This document shows, piece by piece, positions 53,543 to 62,444 of a stretch of DNA of 64,000 nucleotides. Below the pieces are notes generated by a model. It saw only the letters and a list, made by a program, of their open reading frames with translations. It ran no database searches and was not told the origin of the DNA. The stretch's first letter is position 1, and each line of letters opens with the position of its first letter. The DNA is from Terrimonas pollutisoli. Lineage in GTDB: Bacteria; Bacteroidota; Bacteroidia; Chitinophagales; Chitinophagaceae. The translations under genes were made by a program, and so were the position numbers. The stretch spans positions 682,001 to 746,000 of the forward strand of contig NZ_JARKNA010000001.1 of NCBI RefSeq assembly GCF_029360765.1, given 5' to 3'.

Positions 53543-54042
53543 TGATTTTGTCCTATGCTGGCACTATCGTTAGCTGGCACATTTTTGCGAAACAACATAA
53601 CATAGCCGCAAAGATTTTTCTTTTTCTTCTTATTGACCTGTACCGGTTTCATCATATGAAACTCAGACAACTTAGGAATATACGAGTAAGATATAACATT
53701 GCCATCTACATCGCCCCATCTTTTTTGTTGAAACACTACCTGCTTTTCGTCCCAGTCAAACATTCTCACTTCATATAAGCGTGACGTGTAGTCGCCAATG
53801 AAAACAAATTGGTACCAGCTACCTTGCGTAAGGGGAACAATAACGGGCATTTCAAATTCACTTTCCATTGCGATGGATGCTTCTTTCAATAAAATAAATC
53901 CATCTTTTCCATAAAGCGTTTTGAGACTATCAACCTGTTTGCTTATCAGGCCATCTTCACAAGATTGCAGTTTTATATCCTGGGCAAATAAAAACTGGCT
54001 GCAAATGGTAGTTATCAGTGCTAAGGAAAATGTCTTAATCAT
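53539..54042 (-). CDS. Small secreted protein of unknown function
   Basis: I choose the ATG at 54042 (MIKTFSLALITTICSQFLFAQ), 167 aa, because it starts a clean signal peptide; the track start is 96 nt upstream. The mature part (SCEDGLISKQVDSLKTLYGKDGFILLKEASIAMESEFEMPV, GSWYQFVFIGD, WDEKQVVFQQKRW) has no family I recognise. It ends VPANDSASIGQNH. Periplasmic or outer membrane. It converges on the dehydrogenase gene with a 4-nt overlap of stops. Confidence 0.6.
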   Translation of the reverse strand: MIKTFSLALITTICSQFLFAQDIKLQSCEDGLISKQVDSLKTLYGKDGFILLKEASIAMESEFEMPVIVPLTQGSWYQFVFIGDYTSRLYEVRMFDWDEKQVVFQQKRWGDVDGNVISYSYIPKLSEFHMMKPVQVNKKKKKNLCGYVMLFRKNVPANDSASIGQNH

Positions 54043-54238
54043 AGTGGGATGCATAGGGAAATTGGATTGCAATAAAAATACTACGCAATTTCCGTGACTT
54101 ACTAATTTGTGAGTAGAAATGATCTCATATAAGGGCATTTTCCTCGTAAAATCACGGCAAATTTGAGACCAGTATTTAGGCAGCGACGGAAAGATCAGTA
54201 GTAATGTTCCTAATAAATTCTTAAATCAGGGAATTCCC

Positions 54239-55006
54239 TTAAACAGGTTTGTTTCTGAAGAAATAAATAGCATCGGCCTGTTGGGTACAGGTGATCACGA
54301 GATCGTTTATACAAACATGTGGCGGCAGCGTAGTGCAATAGTAAATTACATCGGCCACATCATTGGCAGATAACGGTTCAATTCCATCGTAAACACTTTT
54401 TGCGGTTGATTGATCGCCTTTAAAACGAACCATCGCAAATTCTGTTTCTGCAGCTCCCGGGTGAATGGCAGTTACCTTTATGTTATGCCGCAGCAAATCA
54501 ATTCGCATCGCCTGGTTTAGTGCATCTACCGCATATTTGGTAGCGCAATATACATTTCCTCTTTCGTACACCTGTTTACCGGCAACAGAACCCATGTTGA
54601 TAATATGTCCCTCTTTGTGTGATGCCATCAATTGCGAAACCGCTTTTGCCACATACATAAAACCTTTTACATTAGTATCTACCATGGTATTCCAATCTTC
54701 CAGATCAGCTTCTTCAAAATAATCACGGCCAAGGGCCAGCCCGGCATTATTAATGAGAACGTCAATTTTTTTCCATTCTACGGGAAGCCCTGCAATTGCA
54801 TCGAAAACTTCTTTTTCATTTCTGACATCGAAAGGCAGCAGCAGCCCGGCGATATTATATTTTCTTTCGAGAGAATTGCACAGCTCCTGTAAACGGTCTT
54901 CACGCCGGCCGTTTAGTATCAGGTCATAACCATTTGCAGCAAATTTTTCAGCGCAGGCTTTTCCAAAACCAGAAGTAGCTCCGGTGATAAAAACAATCTT
55001 TGGCAT
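54239..55006 (-). CDS. Short-chain dehydrogenase/reductase (YdfG-like)
   Basis: 255 aa. Cofactor motif TGATSGFGKACAEKF with NGRREDRLQEL (NADP-type Arg), NNAGLALG, catalytic Ser in NMGSVAGKQVY and YCATKYAVDAL (YxxxK). Residues and length fit the YdfG group that reduces 3-hydroxy acids such as serine and L-allo-threonine, but the substrate is uncertain. Confidence 0.88.
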   Translation of the reverse strand: MPKIVFITGATSGFGKACAEKFAANGYDLILNGRREDRLQELCNSLERKYNIAGLLLPFDVRNEKEVFDAIAGLPVEWKKIDVLINNAGLALGRDYFEEADLEDWNTMVDTNVKGFMYVAKAVSQLMASHKEGHIINMGSVAGKQVYERGNVYCATKYAVDALNQAMRIDLLRHNIKVTAIHPGAAETEFAMVRFKGDQSTAKSVYDGIEPLSANDVADVIYYCTTLPPHVCINDLVITCTQQADAIYFFRNKPV

Positions 55007-55100
55007 GTAGCAAGTTAAGAAAGTTTACGGGTTTAAAGGGGCAGCGGGAATGAGCGGTGAACACTTAAACCAATTGAACTTCTGAAACTTTTTAAACCTT

Positions 55101-57728
55101 TTACCTGATAAGTGTAACCGTGCCTTTTAGAAATATGGGTTTGCCGAGATAGTCGATAGCACTTACCATCCATACGAATACATTGCTGCCCTGGAGTACG
55201 CCGCTAATTTTTCCATCCCATCCCTGTTCATTGGTCGTAGTGCTGAATATCATTTGTCCCCAGCGATTGAAGATGCGGAAGTATTTGATTTGGTGCACAC
55301 CTACTGCAATAGGCCGTATCACGTCATTTAATCCATCCCCGTTAGGCGTAAAGGCGGTGGGAACAAAAACGTAGGGGATTGTTTTAAAAATTTTTACGGT
55401 TACAAATGCGGAATCGGAACAGCCTGCTTCGTTAAAAACCTGCACGGTGTACCGGACTGTATCAACCTGTTCATATGTGGCAACTGGATTTTTTACAGAA
55501 TTACTGTTAAGTCCTGATGACGGTGACCATAGGTATCGAACACCTCCTTCTGCATTTAACTGCAATGGCTGGCCAACTACTACCATGGTATCATTTCCTG
55601 CAAAAGGGATTATTTTAGGCAAGACGGTCACCAATACTGTATCGAATCCTGGTTTGGGACATCCTTTCGTGTCAAAAGAAGTAAGTGTATAAGCTGTCGT
55701 AGAAAACGGATAAGCTGTCGGGTTTAACGTGTTTGCATTTACTAAATTGCTGTTTGGTGACCAGGTGAACGTACTTCCATCGTGTGAACCATGTAAAAGA
55801 GCCGGGGTGTTGTAACAAATAGTAGTATCATTACCGGCGTTAGCAACCGGGTAAGGTACCGTTCGTACAACAATATTTTCGGTTGCCGTACAACTTCCAA
55901 TACGGGCCAGCACCCAGTAGGTTGTAGTACCAGCAGGAAGCGCAGTTGGATTTTGTAATGTGGGGTCATTCAAACCAGCTGCAGGCGTCCATTGGTGTTG
56001 GAGGCCATCGCTCACAATATTTAGCTTTACAGAATCTGTCAAACAGATTGTTGTATCATTCATAGCCCGTGTTGTTACAACTCTTACAACTCTTATTCTT
56101 ACCGAATCGGTATTTATGCATCCTTGTTCATTTAATTGTACGGTGTACGTGGTTGTTGTTGTTGGATTCACAGTTGGGGTGCCCGAGTTTGAATTTGTCA
56201 TTGCCGTAACCGGGGTCCAGCTGAACACACCGGTTCCCGACGCCTGCATTTGAACAGCATCGGGAACACAGATCAGCGTATCCCGAAAAGCTAATGTGAT
56301 AGGCGGTTTCGAAATGATGCGTAATGGTTTTACCAGGGTGTCAAGACAACCTTTGCTATTGCCGACTATCAATTGAACATTCTTGGTGCCAGTATCCGCG
56401 AAAGTCCAGTTTGGATTTTTTATCGTAGATGTGTCAGCATTGGTTGTATTGTCACCAAAATTCCAGTTCCACTTGTCTACAACTCCGTAATTAGTGGTGG
56501 TTCGGTCAGTAAATAAAACGGGGTTAGTAAGACAGATTCCATCAGAATTAAATGCAGGAAAAAAGCCGGGCCATACCCGTACTATGGCTGTGGTGGAATC
56601 AGAACATTCCTGGTTACGATTCGTGACCAACTTAATGGTGTAATCGCCGGCGGTTGAATAGGTATGTGTCGGGGTTTTTAATGTTGATGAGTTATTGGCA
56701 ACTCCGCTTCCGGGATCTCCAAATTCCCAGTAGTACGAGTTGATCATAGGGCTACTGCTAATATTATTAAAAGTTAATGTGAAGCCATCGCAGGAAATGT
56801 ATTCAGGATTCAATTGTGCTTTGGCAATATCACAACCACCGGCCTTTATTTGAAGATCTTTTCTTTGAACAGCTATAACTTTTCCGTCTCTAATTTCACT
56901 TACACATACGGTAACTACATAAATACCCTCTACAGGAGACTTTCCTGAAATGAGACCTGTATTAGGATCAATTGTTACACCCTGACCTAACGGGGCTGTA
57001 CTAAAAAATGGGAAACTATAATTTACGGAAGAATATGGCGGCGCAACCGGGGGATTGGGAGCTGGTGTATTGGGACCTCCGCCTGATCCACTTTGACCGC
57101 CACCAAGGTAGGCATTGCAAAATTCGTAACGCAGCACATCATTTGGATCTTCATCCACCGCTGCAAAACTATACGTGAAAGGATAACCACCACAAACGAT
57201 GACTGTGTCCTCTCCAATAAATTGTGCGCTATTATTTTTGGGAGCGTCAGCCAAAACATTTGTACCCGGTATGTCGGCTGTATAAGTGGCCCCCTGACTG
57301 CCAGAAGAAGTAAGGTTACTAATACCATTGATCCGGCAACAGCGCTGGTAAGCAATTGTGTAACCTTTTTCGGATGCAGGAAGTGTTACTGTAAATTCAT
57401 AATAGCCTACTTCGTAGCATACTGTTGGTGCATTGGTAATGCAGGGGCCGGGAGTTCTCAGACGAAGTTCAGTGCTGCTAGTTCGGGTGATGGATTGATT
57501 CCATACCATTACATTATTGGTCTTGTTAAAAATGCCGATCGCAGCAGCGGGGTCCAGGGGGGCGCCAACATCGCCACAATTTCTAAAAAGCTTTAAGGTA
57601 ACATTGTAAGTGTACATATTGCCATTGACGCTTACAAAGGAGTAATATATCTCACCACCGGTTATATGTTCAGCCAATAAAAGTTTGGAGATAAAAAGGG
57701 TGGTCAATATAAGTAATAGACGTTTCAT
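55101..57728 (-). CDS. PKD-repeat surface protein with T9SS type B sorting domain
   Basis: 875 aa. Signal peptide (KRLLLILTTLFISKLLLAEHITGGE), then an N-terminal beta domain with PTVCYEVGYYEFTVTLP. PKD-like domains follow (NSYYWEFGDPGSGVANNSSTLKTPTHTYSTAGDYTIKLV, WNWNFGDNTTNADTSTIKNPNWTF) and a series of Ig-like units (SWTPVTAMTNSNSGTPTVNPTTTTTYTV and others). The end is the gliding motility-associated C-terminal (type B) domain: VPTAFTPNGDGLNDVIRP and WDGKISG. SprA would export and attach it to the surface. It probably has an adhesion or structural role. Confidence 0.9.
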   Translation of the reverse strand: MKRLLLILTTLFISKLLLAEHITGGEIYYSFVSVNGNMYTYNVTLKLFRNCGDVGAPLDPAAAIGIFNKTNNVMVWNQSITRTSSTELRLRTPGPCITNAPTVCYEVGYYEFTVTLPASEKGYTIAYQRCCRINGISNLTSSGSQGATYTADIPGTNVLADAPKNNSAQFIGEDTVIVCGGYPFTYSFAAVDEDPNDVLRYEFCNAYLGGGQSGSGGGPNTPAPNPPVAPPYSSVNYSFPFFSTAPLGQGVTIDPNTGLISGKSPVEGIYVVTVCVSEIRDGKVIAVQRKDLQIKAGGCDIAKAQLNPEYISCDGFTLTFNNISSSPMINSYYWEFGDPGSGVANNSSTLKTPTHTYSTAGDYTIKLVTNRNQECSDSTTAIVRVWPGFFPAFNSDGICLTNPVLFTDRTTTNYGVVDKWNWNFGDNTTNADTSTIKNPNWTFADTGTKNVQLIVGNSKGCLDTLVKPLRIISKPPITLAFRDTLICVPDAVQMQASGTGVFSWTPVTAMTNSNSGTPTVNPTTTTTYTVQLNEQGCINTDSVRIRVVRVVTTRAMNDTTICLTDSVKLNIVSDGLQHQWTPAAGLNDPTLQNPTALPAGTTTYWVLARIGSCTATENIVVRTVPYPVANAGNDTTICYNTPALLHGSHDGSTFTWSPNSNLVNANTLNPTAYPFSTTAYTLTSFDTKGCPKPGFDTVLVTVLPKIIPFAGNDTMVVVGQPLQLNAEGGVRYLWSPSSGLNSNSVKNPVATYEQVDTVRYTVQVFNEAGCSDSAFVTVKIFKTIPYVFVPTAFTPNGDGLNDVIRPIAVGVHQIKYFRIFNRWGQMIFSTTTNEQGWDGKISGVLQGSNVFVWMVSAIDYLGKPIFLKGTVTLIR

Positions 57729-57736
57729 GGATTGGA

Positions 57737-58540
57737 TCAGGGGCGGTTCATATCACGTAAGAACTCCTTAAGTATAGTATTGCTTTTTGTGGTTTCTTCC
57801 AGCATGCCCATATGCCCCGATTGATGCAAAATATGAATATACGATTTTTCGGGTAGGTGTGTTAGCGTCAGGCTATCCTGGAAGGGAATGGCATTGTCGT
57901 GCTCACCGATGACAAATAGCACCGGCAATGAGGTGGTTTTCAATAAGTCTGTCGTATCCTGTCTGTCCATCATGGCTTCGTAGTAAGAAACGAGTGCAGG
58001 GGCAGAAAAGTTGTTTAAACCACGTATAAATTCGTCGATTAATTCCGGCCTTTGCTCTTTGGTAAAGGCCGAAAACAGGTTGGGCGTGGTGCTTTGGAGA
58101 AAAGTAAAAGCCCCATTTTTATTAATGAACTCAATTCCTTTTTTGCGGGTGGCCTTTTTTTCTTCGCTATCCGCATAAGCCGTTGAATGAAACAGTCCAA
58201 ACGCTTTCAGGTATTCAGGAAACTTCTTTGCAAACGCCAAGGTAATATATCCACCCATGCTATGTCCGATCATTACCAGGGGCAGGCCTAACGCTTCTGC
58301 GTCGATAATCAGTTTGACAATTTCTGCCAGTCCTTCCATACTCATATCCTCAACCATATCTGATCGGCCGCTGCCTGGCAAGTCCGGAACAATTAATAAA
58401 AATTCATCTTTTAAAAAATCAACCTGGCACTGCCATACGTCACCCTGTTCTCCGAAGCCATGGATCAACAGCACTGGCTGTCCTTTACCAAATAATCTAT
58501 AAAAGACTTTTTTATCACGGACGATTATTTCTTTATTCAT
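57737..58540 (-). CDS. Alpha/beta hydrolase
   Basis: 267 aa. Oxyanion motif VLLIHGFGEQGD; nucleophile Ser in IGHSMGGYITLAFAKKF; acid in VIGEHDNAIPFQ; His in HQSGHMGMLEE. The cap domain and the FPEYLKAFGLFHSTA strand fit the general esterase or lactonase type. No substrate can be assigned. It lies 8 nt upstream of the surface protein gene and 26 nt after lnt. Confidence 0.88.
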   Translation of the reverse strand: MNKEIIVRDKKVFYRLFGKGQPVLLIHGFGEQGDVWQCQVDFLKDEFLLIVPDLPGSGRSDMVEDMSMEGLAEIVKLIIDAEALGLPLVMIGHSMGGYITLAFAKKFPEYLKAFGLFHSTAYADSEEKKATRKKGIEFINKNGAFTFLQSTTPNLFSAFTKEQRPELIDEFIRGLNNFSAPALVSYYEAMMDRQDTTDLLKTTSLPVLFVIGEHDNAIPFQDSLTLTHLPEKSYIHILHQSGHMGMLEETTKSNTILKEFLRDMNRP

Positions 58541-58566
58541 AAAAGATGATTTGAAGTAATGGCCAC

Positions 58567-60171
58567 TTATTTTCTAATCCTGTTGAAAATGGGTACGGCT
58601 ATCGTCAACAGCAATAACAAAATTGCAACTACGGTTGCCGCACGGGAAAGAATATCTCCATGCCTTACAAAAAATGTTTGCCTGCTATCAACAGGAATTG
58701 TCATTTTTATGGAGGCTTCTGTATCCCATGGTTGAGGGTTGATAACATTACCCAGCGGGTCAATAAAGCAGCTGATGCCGGTATTGGCACTTCTCGCTAT
58801 CCATTTTCTTGTTTCAATGGCACGCAGCCTGGCGTAACTCATATGTTGTTTGTAGCCCGGTGTGTTGCGCCACCATCCATCGTTGGTAATGATCGTTAAA
58901 ATATTAGCGCCCTTCCGTACATATTCCGTGATGTAATCGCTGTAGATACTTTCATAACATATGATCGGTGCAGCCTTAAAATGATTATCCCACGGCACAA
59001 AAACTTTTCTTTCTGAATCTCTGCCAAGCGTACCACTGATGCCGCCAAAATCTTCAAACCATTTGCCCATGAAATTAAGAAAGGAGGGCAGGGTTTCTAC
59101 CCCTGGAACCAGTTTTGCTTTATGATATAATTGGATACTGGTATCTTCTTCAAAAAATGCGGCTGTATTAAAGGCATCGTAATAGGTTTGGCTGGTAGGT
59201 TCAAGCCTTGCTGTCTTTGGCGCTTTCTCTTTATCAGGGCCGTAATTTTTATAACTATCAATGCCCGTTAGTAAACTTACAAATGGATGCCGGTGAAGAA
59301 AGGACCACACGGGATAATAAAAAAAATTAGTCTTTATCTGGTCTTCCCACACTTGTGCCGGGATCGCCGTTTCGGGCCAAACAACCAGGGAAGTGTTTTT
59401 GTCAATCTGTTTTTCAGACAGGACTACCAATTTCTGTATCTGCGATTCGATAGAGCCGGTAAATTTTTCAGTATAGGGATCAATATTGGGTTGGACAATC
59501 ACTACATTTTTTTTTGCAGATGCCATTTCTTCGCTGGCAATTTTTCTCTCTTTGTTCAAAATAATTCTTGAAAAAAGTATTGGTGCAGTTATTAAAGCAA
59601 TCCAAATGGCTAGGGTGATATAATAGGTTTTTGTTTTTCCTGCTGTTCTGTATTGTGAAAGAATGGCGTAAGCAATGATGTTGGTAAGCAATATCCATAG
59701 GCTACCACCTGTAGTGCCGGTGTATTGATACCATTGCACCCATTCGGGATGAGTAGAAAACGAATTACCTAATGTGAGCCAGGGCCAGCTTAAGTCCCAG
59801 TTGTGATGAATATATTCAAATGTCAGCCAGAAAATAATTAATGAACCATATCCTATCCACTGCCCAAATTGTCTTTTGGTGAAATAGAATAGCAACCAGG
59901 GCACACACATAATAAGACTATTGGCGATAAATGCTCCCATAGCTCCGGGCGGACTGGCATACCATATCCACCAGGTCGTAGCAATATTCCAGATGAGCAT
60001 CTGCAGGTAGGTAAGACCAAAAATTTTTTTCCAATTGCCACTATTATCTTCAAGCCACAATAGTGGTACCCATGCAACGAAAATTAGAATTGTCACCGGC
60101 GAAGTGGGCCACGCAGCCCATAATAGAAGACTTCCTGAAAGAGCGGTAAGGGAACTGGAAAAACGTTTCAC
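58567..60171 (-). CDS. lnt: Apolipoprotein N-acyltransferase
   Basis: 534 aa. Several N-terminal membrane helices and a nitrilase-like domain with the triad Glu in VVWPETAIPAQ, Lys in YHKAKLVPGVE and Cys in APIICYESIYSDYI. It adds the third acyl chain to lipoproteins in the inner membrane. It follows a nucleotidase gene on the same strand. The many lipoproteins of this window (A2M, BamD, DUF4296) are substrates in principle. Confidence 0.95.
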   Translation of the reverse strand: MKRFSSSLTALSGSLLLWAAWPTSPVTILIFVAWVPLLWLEDNSGNWKKIFGLTYLQMLIWNIATTWWIWYASPPGAMGAFIANSLIMCVPWLLFYFTKRQFGQWIGYGSLIIFWLTFEYIHHNWDLSWPWLTLGNSFSTHPEWVQWYQYTGTTGGSLWILLTNIIAYAILSQYRTAGKTKTYYITLAIWIALITAPILFSRIILNKERKIASEEMASAKKNVVIVQPNIDPYTEKFTGSIESQIQKLVVLSEKQIDKNTSLVVWPETAIPAQVWEDQIKTNFFYYPVWSFLHRHPFVSLLTGIDSYKNYGPDKEKAPKTARLEPTSQTYYDAFNTAAFFEEDTSIQLYHKAKLVPGVETLPSFLNFMGKWFEDFGGISGTLGRDSERKVFVPWDNHFKAAPIICYESIYSDYITEYVRKGANILTIITNDGWWRNTPGYKQHMSYARLRAIETRKWIARSANTGISCFIDPLGNVINPQPWDTEASIKMTIPVDSRQTFFVRHGDILSRAATVVAILLLLLTIAVPIFNRIRK

Positions 60172-60238
60172 AAAAGTTTATTTCTGTAAAAATAGTTTTT
60201 GTGAGTTGGAGTGCAAATAAATCAAAGGCTTACGCCTG

Positions 60239-60757
60239 TTATAATAACATTTGCGCTATTTCCTGCCAGCTATATACCCGCCTGTGACGTCCATTGTCTG
60301 CATGTGCATTATGCGGCTGTGTAAATAGAATGCTGGTATGACCTTTAAAGAAATCAAGATTTTTAAAATGATCATCGATCATTATATCAGCTTTCACAAT
60401 TTCTTTTGATCCGCAAAAAACCATTTGTTGCCAGGTGATAAAAGGGAAGTGCTCATTTAACCAGGCTTGTTTTTCAGTCAGGCTTAATGGAAATTCGGTA
60501 GCAGCCGATACTATAAAAACTTCGTACTTCTCATTCAGCCTCGCCAGTACATCCTGGCTGTCCTTAATTACTAAAGCAGTACGGAAAAAATCCCTGGTAT
60601 GCAGGTGTTTTTTTGAATTGGGGAAAGCCGCGAGTTCGGGAATACCCATTACTTCTTCTACCGTCTTTCTAATACCGCTTTCTTTTTCTTCCCATGCTAT
60701 AAATTGTTCGACAGTGTCTGATAAAACACCATCCATATCAACCGCTATTCTTTGCAT
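60239..60757 (-). CDS. 5'(3')-deoxyribonucleotidase (HAD)
   Basis: 172 aa. HAD motif I VDMDGVLSDT, motif II VFIVSAATEFP, Lys region KEIVKADIMIDDHFKN (motif IV IDDH). This matches the small NT5C-type family that dephosphorylates deoxynucleoside monophosphates. Short chain and cap are as expected. Confidence 0.88.
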   Translation of the reverse strand: MQRIAVDMDGVLSDTVEQFIAWEEKESGIRKTVEEVMGIPELAAFPNSKKHLHTRDFFRTALVIKDSQDVLARLNEKYEVFIVSAATEFPLSLTEKQAWLNEHFPFITWQQMVFCGSKEIVKADIMIDDHFKNLDFFKGHTSILFTQPHNAHADNGRHRRVYSWQEIAQMLL

Positions 60758-60784
60758 GAACTTGTGAACTTTTAAACTTTAAAC

Positions 60785-62281
60785 TTATTTCCTGCTGTAG
60801 TTGGGAGCTTCTTTAGTTATCTCTATATCGTGTGCATGACTTTCACGCATACCAGCGTTGGTGATCTTTACAAAGGTTGCATTCTTTAAATCGGTCATGT
60901 TTTTAGCACCGCAATAACCCATGCCTGCACGAAGACCCCCTACATACTGATATACTACTTCCTTTAAAGTTCCCTTATAAGCAACACGTCCTTCTATACC
61001 TTCCGGTACGAATTTTTTCACATCATCTTCAGGATCCTGGAAGTAACGATCACTGCTACCGGTTGCCATAGCACCCAATGAGCCCATGCCACGATATTCT
61101 TTGAATTTTCTTCCTTCGTATATAATTGTTTCACCCGGGCTTTCTTCTGTACCGGCAAAAATGCTTCCCATCATTACACAATCGGCGCCTGCTGCCAATG
61201 CCTTTACCATATCACCTGTATAACGAATTCCCCCATCCGCAATCAATGGAATATTTTTTTGTTTGAGTACAGAATGTGCTTCCATGATAGCCGTCAACTG
61301 CGGCACACCTGCACCAGCAACGATCCGCGTGGTACAAATTGAACCCGGTCCAATACCAACTTTTACTGCATCTGCACCAGCATCAGCTAATGCTTTTGCT
61401 CCGGCAGCAGTTCCTACGTTTCCAGCTATTACATTTATTTTTTTGAAATTCTTTTTTACCAGTTTTAATGCATCGATTACCCCTTTGCTGTGTCCGTGTG
61501 CGCTATCCAATGCTATGATGTCAGCACCTACTTGCTGCAAGGCAGCAACACGATCTAAAAAATCTTTAGTGATACCTACACCTGCGCCAACCAGCAACCT
61601 TCCAAACTGATCTTTTAATGCATTGGGAAAGCTATAGAGTTGCAGTATGTCACGGTATGTAATGAGACCGATTAATTTTCCTGTTTTGTCGACAACAGGA
61701 AGCTTTTCAATTTTATATTGGCGTAATATTTTTTCGGCTTTTTTCAGGTCAGTTCCGTCGGGAGCAGTGATCAAATTTTCTGAGGTCATTACCTCGCTCA
61801 CTTTCATCTTCGCATCTGTTTCAAAACGCAGATCCCGGTTGGTTAAAATACCCGTGAGTTTACCGGTTGCATCAATAATAGGGATACCACCGATTTTATT
61901 TTCACGCATCAGCTTCAGTGCATCACCGATCGTTGCGTTCTCCAGTAAAGTGATTGGGTCCAGTATCAAACCACTTTCGCTTCGTTTTACTTTTCTCACC
62001 TGGCCTGCTTGTTTCTCGATGCTCATGTTTTTATGCAAAATTCCAAGGCCTCCTTCACGGGCCAATGCAGTAGCCAGGGAGGCTTCAGTTACTGTATCCA
62101 TTGCTGCGGATAAGAGGGGAACATTTAACGAGATATCTTTTGTCAGGCGGGTTTTAATGTTTACATCCCGGGGTAGCACCTGGCTATAGCCGGGCATCAA
62201 CAATACATCATCGAACGTTAGACCTTCACCAAAAAATTTAGGGGATTTGCTCTTCTGAGCGGGGGAAATTCTTGTTGCCAT
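60785..62281 (-). CDS. guaB: IMP dehydrogenase
   Basis: Start set at the ATG at 62281 ([16 protein letters not shown]), 498 aa. Two CBS domains interrupt the barrel (about residues 105-225). The catalytic Cys is in [20 protein letters not shown], and [25 protein letters not shown] and GYCGAKN are intact. It makes XMP from IMP, the committed step to GTP. A good promoter lies directly upstream, giving an almost leaderless transcript. Confidence 0.97.
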   Translation of the reverse strand: MATRISPAQKSKSPKFFGEGLTFDDVLLMPGYSQVLPRDVNIKTRLTKDISLNVPLLSAAMDTVTEASLATALAREGGLGILHKNMSIEKQAGQVRKVKRSESGLILDPITLLENATIGDALKLMRENKIGGIPIIDATGKLTGILTNRDLRFETDAKMKVSEVMTSENLITAPDGTDLKKAEKILRQYKIEKLPVVDKTGKLIGLITYRDILQLYSFPNALKDQFGRLLVGAGVGITKDFLDRVAALQQVGADIIALDSAHGHSKGVIDALKLVKKNFKKINVIAGNVGTAAGAKALADAGADAVKVGIGPGSICTTRIVAGAGVPQLTAIMEAHSVLKQKNIPLIADGGIRYTGDMVKALAAGADCVMMGSIFAGTEESPGETIIYEGRKFKEYRGMGSLGAMATGSSDRYFQDPEDDVKKFVPEGIEGRVAYKGTLKEVVYQYVGGLRAGMGYCGAKNMTDLKNATFVKITNAGMRESHAHDIEITKEAPNYSRK

Positions 62282-62284
62282 GTG

Positions 62285-62317
62285 CAAAGATAGGGCAGTG
62301 GCCGATTACGTGCCAAA
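62285..62317 (-). promoter_or_regulatory. Promoter of guaB
   Basis: On the minus strand TTTG (62314-62317), a 21-nt spacer and TATCTTTG (62285-62292) fit the Bacteroidota consensus. The ATG follows 3 nt after the -7 element, so translation would begin at or near the 5' end. Confidence 0.75.
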
Positions 62318-62444
62318 TTTTTGTAGTAAGCGGTGAGTAATGAGATTATAAATCCCGTGAGCAAAAGTCAATTGGAGCGTTTTTCTTTTCGAAAATTAAT
62401 TACAATCAATAATTGGAAACAGGTAGCATGTAGAATTAGGCTAC

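Noticed and set aside
57093-57596. Plus-strand ORF of 167 aa inside the PKD protein gene
   Set aside because: Opposite-strand shadow of a real 875-aa gene, with no start context, motifs or separate promoter.
61647-62189. Plus-strand ORF of 180 aa opposite guaB
   Set aside because: Fully antisense to conserved IMP dehydrogenase; composition is that of a shadow frame.
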